Shown here: positions 16,811-23,982 of the stretch, piece after piece
Position numbering within the stretch: position 1 is the stretch's first letter
Layout: the number at the start of each line of letters is the position of its first letter
Assembly: GCA_964463285.1 (NCBI GenBank)
Contig: CAYXBB010000011.1
Location: 1 to 47,425 of the forward strand
Length of the DNA: 47,425 nt
DNA from: JAAZLS01 sp964463285
Lineage (GTDB): Bacteria > Bacillota > Dethiobacteria > DTU022
Reading direction: 5' to 3'
Translations under genes and position numbers: made by a program
The notes under the pieces: model-generated
What the model saw: only the letters and a program-made list of their open reading frames with translations
Told to the model about the DNA's origin: nothing
Database searches by the model: none

Positions 16811-17695
16811 ATGACTGAAAAAAATAAACGATATGCTTTTTTCCTGGGATGCACTGTACCGGTTCGCACTCAAGGGTACGAGCTTTCAACCCGCGCGGTG
16901 GCAACTGCACTAGATATAGAGCTGGTGGATCTGGATTTTAATTGCTGTGGATATCCATTAAATTCTCTTGATTTACGGACTGCACAGGCTATTAGTCTTC
17001 GCAATTTAGCCGTGGCTGAAATAGAAGATGTGAAAGAGATTTGTACGCTCTGCTCGGGTTGTGGAAAACAGCTGGAACAAGTTAACTGTGCGGCCAGAAA
17101 TGATAGCGAATTTTTGAGCCTTTTGAATAAAGGCATTGCCGGAACCAATTACAATTATAAGGGTACAGTGAGAGTGCGGCATTTTGCGCGAATACTTTAT
17201 GAAGATATAACGACAAAAAGGATATCGGAATTGACCGCTAACAGGTTGCGATCATTCAAGGTGGCTGCCTATTATGGGTGCCACTATATACGTCCGGTAA
17301 AGGTTACTGGGGCTACCGTAGATCTTGAAAATCCATCTTCCTTGGATAGTCTTATAGAAGCTACGGGTGCGTTTGGCGTGGAATATTGGGGTAAAGATAA
17401 ATGCTGTGGGGGCTCATTAGTAAGTGTCGATCAAGCCATTGCCTTTGCAATTAGTCGTAAAAGATTGGCAGCAATCAGGGAATCAAAACCTGATGCCATA
17501 GTTTTGGTATGCCCGTTTTGTGGAATGATGCTCGAAAATGCCCAAAAAGAGATTCCAGACGATTCCCCCGCAGCAATAAATATTCCGGTGCTTTACTATC
17601 CGCAGCTACTTGGCCTGGCCTTGAATTTGCCCGTGGAGCAGTTGGGTTTAAATTTGAATGACAAAGGGATAGCGAATCTGTTAAGCAAACTTTAA
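16811..17695 (+). CDS. HdrB-like subunit with two CCG motifs
   Basis: Heterodisulfide reductase subunit B-type protein of 294 residues. Two CCG domains, the ligands of the non-cubane [4Fe-4S] clusters that cleave disulfides, are intact. The first is C14, C45-C46 and C78-x2-C81; the second is C157, C198-C199 and C234-x2-C237. In methanogens this subunit reduces the CoM-CoB heterodisulfide. Here a lipoyl disulfide or dithiol on the carrier protein is the obvious candidate substrate (inference). The frame extends up to 16730 through the hairpin at 16698-16749, with several Met codons (16775, 16781, 16787, 16805, 16811). ATG 16811 fits the family N-terminus, but the exact start is uncertain. It lies between two hydrolase genes. 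Confidence 0.88.
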   Translation: MTEKNKRYAFFLGCTVPVRTQGYELSTRAVATALDIELVDLDFNCCGYPLNSLDLRTAQAISLRNLAVAEIEDVKEICTLCSGCGKQLEQVNCAARNDSEFLSLLNKGIAGTNYNYKGTVRVRHFARILYEDITTKRISELTANRLRSFKVAAYYGCHYIRPVKVTGATVDLENPSSLDSLIEATGAFGVEYWGKDKCCGGSLVSVDQAIAFAISRKRLAAIRESKPDAIVLVCPFCGMMLENAQKEIPDDSPAAINIPVLYYPQLLGLALNLPVEQLGLNLNDKGIANLLSKL

Positions 17696-17758
17696 TTCGA
17701 TGGTATTTGAAAAGGATGCAGCAGCCGTAAATAATTTAGATATATGGGAGGAAAGTTA

Positions 17759-19000
17759 ATGAGCTCAGTAGGGATTATAAATATCGGAACAATAGCTACC
17801 GGGGATTATAAACAGCCTTTGGATAAATCGGAATCGATATTGATCAAAGATGGTATTATTTCAAAGATTGGCAGTGAAAGCGAAACTTTGGCAGCAAAAG
17901 CCGATCATGTGGTGGATGTGGATTCTATGGTTATATGTCCCGGTTTAATTGATCCGCATTTGCACATGGCAATCGGTGATTGGACTCCAATTTGCAAGGC
18001 CCAGGACTGGATGGAATCCTGTTTGTGGGTCGGTAATACTACCATGATCTCAGAAGGTGAAGATCAGCCGGGGTTCCCCCGTTTTTATGATGATGCAGTG
18101 GGGGTAAAGGCAACCGTATTGTTGGCAAACCGCTCATTTAAAAACAGTCGGCCCGGCGGGGGATTAAAGGTTGAAAGCGGTGCAATTGTTCTAGTTAATG
18201 GGTTGAAAGAAGCCGATTTCAAGGAGTTGGCCGAAGAAGGCATCTGGCTGATTGCCGAGATTGGGGGAGGCGGTTTATGCCAGGTAGATGAAGTAAGGGA
18301 CATGGTAGGTTGGGCAAAAAAATATGGAATGATTGTTTCAATGCACTGCGGAGGAGCTTCGATTCCCGGTTCATCGCCGGTAACAGCGGAAGAGATCATT
18401 GAGGTTTATCCGCGTAAAGTAGCCCATATTAACGGGGGCTCTACCGCTCCTTCCAAAGAGGTAATCAATAAAATAATCGGTGAGACCGATGAAATGTACT
18501 ATGAAATAATCCATCATGGGAATATGAAAATGATGACCCATGTAATTGACGTAGCCCGCGAAAACAACAAACTGGATAAAGTAGTAATCGGCAGTGACTG
18601 CCCAACCGGTATTGGTATGGAAACCTGTGCTGTTCACCGGACTCTGATCAATATTTCCAGCTTCTGCAACATACCGGCCCCACAGGCGATTGCCATGGCT
18701 ACAGGAAATACCTCCGATTGTTACAAAAAGATTAACCGGGGTAAGGTTAAAGTTGGAATGGAAGCGGATCTGTTGGCGATTGACAAAACTCCAGGCAGTT
18801 GGGGCAAAGACGTTTTTGAATGTATCGAAATAGGCGATACCTTTGGAGTTTCCATGGTTATGGTGGATGGCCGGATCTACTCCTTGCGAGGCCGGGATGG
18901 CCGTCCAAGTGAGCATTTCATTAAGATTGACGGCAAGGAAGCGCGTATTACTGAGGTTAATGACTATATCTTTGGACCGCCTAATACGCCTTATCTGTAG
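17759..19000 (+). CDS. Enamidase-like amidohydrolase
   Basis: A 413-residue amidohydrolase closely resembling enamidase of nicotinate fermentation, which hydrolyses 1,4,5,6-tetrahydro-6-oxonicotinate to formylglutarate. Matching features are the HLH motif in PGLIDPHLHM, GGASIPGSSPVTAEEII near residue 200, the AHINGGSTA segment near residue 223, IGSDCPTGIG near residue 280, and an N-terminus INIGTIATGDYKQP. The start ATG at 17759 is set by GGGAGG at 17746-17751; the earlier in-frame ATG overlaps that ribosome site. It is the last gene of the plus-strand hydrolase operon. A substrate with a reduced cyclic enamide, such as a partly reduced pyridone or pyrimidine, is inferred. Other nicotinate-pathway genes are not visible. 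Confidence 0.85.
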   Translation: MSSVGIINIGTIATGDYKQPLDKSESILIKDGIISKIGSESETLAAKADHVVDVDSMVICPGLIDPHLHMAIGDWTPICKAQDWMESCLWVGNTTMISEGEDQPGFPRFYDDAVGVKATVLLANRSFKNSRPGGGLKVESGAIVLVNGLKEADFKELAEEGIWLIAEIGGGGLCQVDEVRDMVGWAKKYGMIVSMHCGGASIPGSSPVTAEEIIEVYPRKVAHINGGSTAPSKEVINKIIGETDEMYYEIIHHGNMKMMTHVIDVARENNKLDKVVIGSDCPTGIGMETCAVHRTLINISSFCNIPAPQAIAMATGNTSDCYKKINRGKVKVGMEADLLAIDKTPGSWGKDVFECIEIGDTFGVSMVMVDGRIYSLRGRDGRPSEHFIKIDGKEARITEVNDYIFGPPNTPYL

Positions 19001-19076
19001 CATATTTGATAATAATCCCTAGATCGTCTATCTTTCTTGTCTAACGAAAAAACCGTATATGGTTGTTGTCATGAAT

Positions 19077-19113
19077 GGCCACCGCCTCCCCGGTAATAGG
19101 GGAGCCGGTGGCC
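19077..19113. other. Hairpin after the enamidase-like gene
   Basis: GGCCACCG (19077-19084) pairs with CGGTGGCC (19106-19113), and CTCCCC (19086-19091) with GGGGAG (19099-19104), around a seven-base loop and one C/C mismatch. No T tract follows, so it may be a weak terminator or an mRNA end-protecting structure. It separates the hydrolase operon from the lipoyl-assembly genes. Confidence 0.5.
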
Positions 19114-19239
19114 TGGTTCCTACTTATCATGGGACAAGAAATAACCTGCAGAATAGGGTTGGACAGGCCACATTAAATTACATAGGCTATTGCAGCAGCA
19201 CATAAAGAGCATATTAATCAACAGAGGTGGATTAATTAT

Positions 19240-20304
19240 ATGAAATTTCGATTGCTAGATACCGGTCACAGAACCGCGGCTGAGAATATGGCTATCGATG
19301 AGGTGCTGCTAACCGGCCGTGCGCAAAATAAATCACCAAACACAATTCGATTTTTGCAATTTATGCCGGCCTGTGTGCTTTTGGGTTATCATCAGGTGAT
19401 GGACCAGGAAATAAGGGCTGAATACTGCCGGGAAATTGGGGTGGAAATCAACAGGCGGATTACGGGGGGGGGCGCTTTATTTTGGGATACCAGTCAGTTA
19501 GGGTGGGAAATAATTTCCGGGAAGGATTCTCCCGGATTTGGCGGAAAGGTGGAGGGGATCTATACCAAACTTTGTTCGGCTACAGCGCGGGCGCTCCAAA
19601 ACCTGGGTATAAAGGCGGCATTCCGGCCACGTAATGATATAGAGGTTAACGGCAGAAAAATATCCGGTACCGGCGGAACTGAAACCGGCGGGGCATTCCT
19701 CTTTCAAGGAAGTTTACTGGTAGATTTTGATGTAGGAACAATGCTTAAGGTACTGAAGGTGCCTACCGAAAAGCTGAAACGCAAGGAGATAAATTCCATA
19801 AAAGAGCGGGTAACCTGTATTAGTTCAGAAATTGGCCAGGCCCCGGATATTTCCTTGGTTAAACAGTTAATTGCGTCTGAGTTGGCCAGCGAGCTGAATA
19901 TTAGCCTTACCCCTGAGGGGCTTAACGATTTTGAACAATCATTGCTTGCGGAAAAACTTCCTTACTTTAAATCTATGGGTTGGATAAACCTCATTCAAGA
20001 TGATGTTTTGCGGACTGAACTTCAGGCCTCGTGTCAGACGAGCGGCGGTTTGGTCCGGTGTTCTTTGATTTTAGGAATCGGTAATCAGTACATTGAACAG
20101 GCATATTTTACCGGTGATTTTTTTTCCCATCCTAAAAGAGCGATTTACGATCTTGAGGCTTCTTTCAAAGGTTTGTCGGTTGATCCAGGAAAGATTGGCG
20201 CACATATTAATAACTTTTTTGCAGTATCCGAAATTAAACTGGTGGGTATAAACCCTGAAGATATGATAGATCTGGTTAACAATGCGTTAAGCAAGAAGGG
20301 CTAG
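19240..20304 (+). CDS. Lipoate-protein ligase (LplA family, sLpl-like)
   Basis: A 354-residue ligase that activates lipoate or octanoate as an adenylate and attaches it to a carrier lysine. The substrate-binding motif RRITGGGAL is at residues 72-80 and the catalytic K140 lies in GRKISGTGG. A C-terminal accessory domain (residues about 250-350) is present, so it is a full-length, fused form rather than a split archaeal pair. It is immediately followed by the LipT-like and two LipS-like genes, the neighbourhood described for the sLpl(AB)-LipS1-LipS2 lipoylation route. The likely target is the GcvH-like protein encoded at 13324-13770. The start ATG follows AGAGGTGG. It is preceded by a hairpin and may have its own promoter. 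Confidence 0.88.
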   Translation: MKFRLLDTGHRTAAENMAIDEVLLTGRAQNKSPNTIRFLQFMPACVLLGYHQVMDQEIRAEYCREIGVEINRRITGGGALFWDTSQLGWEIISGKDSPGFGGKVEGIYTKLCSATARALQNLGIKAAFRPRNDIEVNGRKISGTGGTETGGAFLFQGSLLVDFDVGTMLKVLKVPTEKLKRKEINSIKERVTCISSEIGQAPDISLVKQLIASELASELNISLTPEGLNDFEQSLLAEKLPYFKSMGWINLIQDDVLRTELQASCQTSGGLVRCSLILGIGNQYIEQAYFTGDFFSHPKRAIYDLEASFKGLSVDPGKIGAHINNFFAVSEIKLVGINPEDMIDLVNNALSKKG

Positions 20305-20425
20305 ATAATCTTCCCGGTCCAGGTATTTTAAAACTATTATTCATAGATGTTTTAAGTTAATATTAGATCTATTTGGAGGTCTGAAGAGCTGAAGCGGTTG
20401 TTTCACTGCGGCGGGCTCAAATATT

Positions 20426-21448
20426 ATGGGAAAATATGATGTTGTTGTAGTAGGTTCAGGTCCTGCCGGTAGTTCGGCAGCAAGGGCTGCCGCCTCCTGC
20501 GGCGCTCGGGTATTGATGATTGATAAAAAGCCCCGGGTAGGGGCTCCTGTACGGTGTGCCGAATTCGTTCCCGCATTAATCAACACTCTGGTTGATGTTC
20601 CCCGCCAGTGCGTAGCCCAACAAGTTGACTTCATTGAAAGCATTTATCCCGACGAATTCAGGGTGCTTACTCCTGCACCGGGATATGTACTTAACCGGGA
20701 GATATTTGATAAGCACCTGGTTGAGGAGGCGATTACAGCCGGGACAGAATTGTGGTTAAATTGTTCAGCTGCTTATTTCAAAGGAAATTGCATCGGATTG
20801 CGACGAAATGGACATTATTTAGAGATTACCGCAGATGTAATCATAGGTGCCGATGGTTCCTGTTCAAGAATAGCCAAAGGGATCGGCAAACCCCGGCATT
20901 CCCTGGCTTTTGCCGCTCAGGTAGAGATTATTTTGCCGGAGCCGTTGGATTTAGCCCGGATCTATTTTCACCAAAGATATCGAGGAGGGTATGCCTGGGT
21001 TTTCCCCAAGGGTAAATCTGCCAATGTGGGGGTGACCTCTATCTGCGGAGGAGTTAAGCTTGTCGAGGCCTTATCCCATTTCCTTCTAGAGCTTAATTAT
21101 CAAAACGCGGAGATTATAGGGAATGTAAGGGGTGTGGCTCCGGTTGCCGGCCCATTTCTCAGCTGTTCACAGGGTAATGTTTTGCTTTGCGGCGATGCGG
21201 GAGGTTTTACAAATCCTGTTACAGGCGCCGGTATAGCAAATGCAATATTTAGCGGCCGTTTAGCCGGTGAAACAGCTTCGAAATATATAGGGTCCGGGGA
21301 GCCCTTGAATAACTATGATCAATCCTGGCAAGATGTTTTTGGGGATTATTTTCACAATATCGTGGCTAACCGTCTTTCCTGGAACAAGGCATTGGATGAT
21401 TGTCCGGCGGATTTATCCGTGCTACTACGTAAAATATGGTTACCGTAA
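20426..21448 (+). CDS. Geranylgeranyl-reductase-like flavoprotein (LipT-like)
   Basis: A 340-residue FAD-dependent oxidoreductase of the geranylgeranyl reductase group. The Rossmann motif VVVGSGPAGSSAA is at the N-terminus, and GDAGGFTNPVTGAGI, the second FAD motif, is near residue 255. A similar flavoprotein, named LipT, is found with LipS1/LipS2 lipoyl-assembly genes and is thought to supply electrons or handle the redox state of the cofactor. Here it lies between the lipoate ligase and the two radical-SAM genes, which supports that reading over a role in isoprenoid lipids. The start ATG lacks a strong ribosome site, so an alternative start is possible. The LipT name rests on context and is inference. 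Confidence 0.75.
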   Translation: MGKYDVVVVGSGPAGSSAARAAASCGARVLMIDKKPRVGAPVRCAEFVPALINTLVDVPRQCVAQQVDFIESIYPDEFRVLTPAPGYVLNREIFDKHLVEEAITAGTELWLNCSAAYFKGNCIGLRRNGHYLEITADVIIGADGSCSRIAKGIGKPRHSLAFAAQVEIILPEPLDLARIYFHQRYRGGYAWVFPKGKSANVGVTSICGGVKLVEALSHFLLELNYQNAEIIGNVRGVAPVAGPFLSCSQGNVLLCGDAGGFTNPVTGAGIANAIFSGRLAGETASKYIGSGEPLNNYDQSWQDVFGDYFHNIVANRLSWNKALDDCPADLSVLLRKIWLP

Positions 21449-21467
21449 ATCCTAGGAGGTAAACAAG

Positions 21468-22490
21468 ATGTCACAAAGCCCTGAATATATCAAGACTAGT
21501 ATGGCAGCGGCAATTACACTGGGACTTGAACGGGGGCGTTTTTACCGGAATGCTCGGCTTACCGGGTTAAATTTGTTGCTAACCTACGACGATTTTTGTA
21601 AAGGTCGTTGTGCTTACTGTGGACTGCGTTATCAAAAAGAAGGCGATGCCTCTGATACCTTTATCCGTGTGGAATGGCCAACGTATAAGCATGAAGAGAT
21701 CCTGGCTGCATTTAAAAGCCACCCTCATATAATGGAGCGGGTTTGCCTATCCATGCAGACCCATCGCCGGGCCTGGGATGATAATTTGCATATTATCAAT
21801 CGCTGGGCTAACGAGGGGCAGCAGTTGATCAGTGCACTTATTGCTCCCACCGTATGCCGGGGAAAACCCCTTTCTTCCATAAAAGAAGCGGGTGCCGATA
21901 TGTGTGGCGTAGCCATTGACTGTGCCACCCCGGAACTGTTTGACCGCTACCGGGGGAAAGGAATTAAAGGACCTCATCGCTGGGAACATTACTGGAATAC
22001 GGTTGGAGAGGCGGTTGACACCTTCGGTTCTGGAAATGTCGGCATTCACCTTATTGTTGGGCTGGGTGAATCCGAATTGGAAGCGATTCAGGTTATCCAA
22101 AAAGCTCAGGATATGGGCGCTTCTACTCACCTTTTTAGTTTTTTCCCCGAGGGAGGTACCCCGTTACAGGACACAAAGCAACCCCCGCTGGGGCAATATC
22201 GTCGAGTTCAGCTGGCCCGGTATATTATCAATAATGGTTACGGCCGGCTGGAGGACATGACGTTTAATCAATTTGGGCAGCTTACCGGTTTTGGGTTGAA
22301 TGAAGAAAACCTAGTCAATAATGGTGAAGCCTTTATGACCTCCGGTTGCCCCGGAAAAGACGGGAAGACGGTAGCTTGCAACCGGCCTTTCGGAAATGAA
22401 CGCCCTTCGCAAGCTATTCGAAATTTTCCCTTTCCCCCAAACGAAGACGATATTTGTACGATAAAGAAACAGTTATGGCAGGGAATTTAA
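21468..22490 (+). CDS. Radical-SAM lipoyl synthase component (LipS1/LipS2 type)
   Basis: A 340-residue radical S-adenosylmethionine enzyme. The cluster motif is C44-x3-C48-x2-C51 (CKGRCAYC). Further Cys residues near the C-terminus (SGCPGKDGKTVACN) could bind a second iron-sulfur cluster, as reported for LipS1 and LipS2 of Thermococcus. Those two proteins together replace classical LipA: LipS2 adds sulfur at C8 of the octanoyl group and LipS1 then at C6. This gene and the next lie directly behind the ligase and LipT-like genes, the expected set. Which of the pair this is cannot be decided by eye, although the usual gene order would suggest LipS1. The ATG follows AGGAGGT; it was once typically annotated as a biotin synthase-like protein. 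Confidence 0.78.
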   Translation: MSQSPEYIKTSMAAAITLGLERGRFYRNARLTGLNLLLTYDDFCKGRCAYCGLRYQKEGDASDTFIRVEWPTYKHEEILAAFKSHPHIMERVCLSMQTHRRAWDDNLHIINRWANEGQQLISALIAPTVCRGKPLSSIKEAGADMCGVAIDCATPELFDRYRGKGIKGPHRWEHYWNTVGEAVDTFGSGNVGIHLIVGLGESELEAIQVIQKAQDMGASTHLFSFFPEGGTPLQDTKQPPLGQYRRVQLARYIINNGYGRLEDMTFNQFGQLTGFGLNEENLVNNGEAFMTSGCPGKDGKTVACNRPFGNERPSQAIRNFPFPPNEDDICTIKKQLWQGI

Positions 22491-23479
22491 ATATAATGGA
22501 ACTGTCTACCGGATTTAAAAAAAAACTTAACGATATCTATTGCCGGCCGTTAACCGAATTAACCCGGGTTGCCTGGGAAATAAGATGTGCCGAGGCCCCA
22601 CCGGTATTAAATGTGGCAGCCCCCGGTATCAAACGTTTCGATATCGGGGTATATCAAAACAATCCTGTTACGTTTACCTCAATCAGTATCACCGGTAATA
22701 AATGCAGTTTGAAATGCGAACATTGTGGCGGTCTTCTTCTAAAAAATATGAGGAAGGCCTTGACGGCAACTTCCTTGGTTGAACTTGGCGGAAAATTAAA
22801 AGACCAGGGGTGCCGTGGAGTGCTTATTACCGGCGGCTGTGATCAAAGGGGTTGTGTCCCACTGGAGCCGTTTTTAAATTCCTTGGCACGGCTTAAAGAG
22901 ATGGGCCTGACTGTTATTGTACATTCGGGCCTGGTGTCCAGGCAAACTGCTTTGGACCTTGAAAGTGCCGGCGTGGATCAGGTTTTGATCGATATAATAG
23001 GTTCCAGTGAAACAGTAGCTAAGGTATATCATCTTCGCAGAGAGCCGGAAGATTATGGTCGTTCACTAGACAATATATTAAATGCCGGGTTAAAGGTATT
23101 CCCTCATATTATAATCGGACTGCATTTTGGTAAGATAATTGGGGAGTTAGAGGCCTTATACCAGGTGCTTTCAAGGGAAATCAACAATGTTATATTCGTG
23201 ATTTTAACCCCGTTACCGGGTACGGGCATGGCCGATGTAAACCCGCCTTCAGCAACCACGGTGGGGCGGTTTATTGCCACTGCTCGCATTGCCGGGCCGT
23301 CAGCAAATATAGTTTTGGGCTGCGCACGCCCGGGCGGTGCTGCCGGTGAACAGATAGAACAGTATGCTCTGGAGGCAGGAATAAACGGTATTGCCTTTCC
23401 ATCTCGAAAAGCCATCGCTAGGGCAAACAAGCTGGGCTTAAAATTATCTTATCATGATCTGTGCTGTAGTCTGGCTTGA
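22475..23479 (+). CDS. Second radical-SAM lipoyl synthase component (LipS1/LipS2 type)
   Basis: A radical-SAM protein of about 334 residues with the cluster motif CSLKCEHC (C-x3-C-x2-C) and additional Cys residues in DIYCRPL, GGCDQRGC, LGCARPGG and the C-terminal DLCCSLA, which may ligate an auxiliary cluster donating sulfur. It overlaps the preceding radical-SAM gene by 16 bases if ATG 22475 is used; ATG 22496, placed after AGGGA, is an alternative. Paired radical-SAM genes beside an sLpl-like ligase are the hallmark of the LipS1/LipS2 route. By gene order it would be LipS2, but this is not established. A classical lipA is not present in the window. A terminator at 23530-23561 closes the operon. 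Confidence 0.76.
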   Translation: MAGNLNIMELSTGFKKKLNDIYCRPLTELTRVAWEIRCAEAPPVLNVAAPGIKRFDIGVYQNNPVTFTSISITGNKCSLKCEHCGGLLLKNMRKALTATSLVELGGKLKDQGCRGVLITGGCDQRGCVPLEPFLNSLARLKEMGLTVIVHSGLVSRQTALDLESAGVDQVLIDIIGSSETVAKVYHLRREPEDYGRSLDNILNAGLKVFPHIIIGLHFGKIIGELEALYQVLSREINNVIFVILTPLPGTGMADVNPPSATTVGRFIATARIAGPSANIVLGCARPGGAAGEQIEQYALEAGINGIAFPSRKAIARANKLGLKLSYHDLCCSLA

Positions 23480-23529
23480 TTTAGTTCGAGAATAAATTTT
23501 TATGAAGAAAATACTATGGAACCTACCAG

Positions 23530-23561
23530 GAAATACCGGAATGTTTTGCCCGGTATTTTTT
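23530..23561 (+). terminator. Terminator after the lipoyl-assembly operon
   Basis: AAATACCGG (23531-23539) pairs with CCGGTATTT (23550-23558) and is followed by a T-rich tract to 23561. It marks the right end of the accessory block before yqfC. Confidence 0.82.
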
Positions 23562-23680
23562 GATTGTCTAAAATGCTGCTGAAATATTAAGTTCGGTTCT
23601 TTAGGTCCGCCGGGCGTCATGTCCATAGGTTTTTCTGCATAAATTTGAATACAGATACCTGTCGATCTTTCTGAAAGGTG

Positions 23681-23971
23681 ATGGTGGTGGCCACAAAAAA
23701 GGGAGCAGGGTTGTTCAAGACGATCTTTTCCGAATTGTTTGAACTCCCCAAGGAGATAGTCCTGGGGTTTCCCAGGCTAACCCTGGTGGGGAATCTTCAG
23801 TTGCTGGTAGAGAATCACCGGGGCGTAATCATTTATGGTGACCAGTTAATTCGGATAGGGGTCAGTAATGGGGAACTGGTGATCAAGGGAAGGGATTTGC
23901 AGATAAAAAACTTGTATGCGGAGGAACTGATGATAAAAGGGATAATCGAGGGGCTGGATTACGAGGTCTAG
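23681..23971 (+). CDS. yqfC: Sporulation protein YqfC
   Basis: A 97-residue protein of the YqfC/YabP-like sporulation family, with the typical FELPKEIVLGFPRLTLVGN start and GVIIYGDQLIRIGVSNGELVIKG-like middle. Family members are expressed in the mother cell and contribute to spore formation. Gene order yqfC-yqfD-phoH is standard for spore-forming Firmicutes. Several starts are possible (GTG 23678, ATG 23681, GTG 23684 or 23687); GAAAGGTG just upstream best fits GTG 23687, so the true protein may be two residues shorter. The upstream sequence has an ATACAGAT stretch near 23655 that could be part of a sporulation-sigma -10 box, but this is weak. Confidence 0.88.
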   Translation: MVVATKKGAGLFKTIFSELFELPKEIVLGFPRLTLVGNLQLLVENHRGVIIYGDQLIRIGVSNGELVIKGRDLQIKNLYAEELMIKGIIEGLDYEV

Positions 23972-23982
23972 GAGGGGAGCAT

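Noticed and set aside
18371..19003. Minus-strand ORF of 210 codons opposite the enamidase-like gene
   Set aside because: A shadow of a well supported coding frame, with no recognisable motif.
5097..23479. Classical sHdr sulfur-oxidation cluster
   Set aside because: The Hdr and lipoyl-carrier genes recall sHdr, but no TusA, DsrE or sulfur transport genes are seen, and the neighbours are heterocycle hydrolases and PucR.
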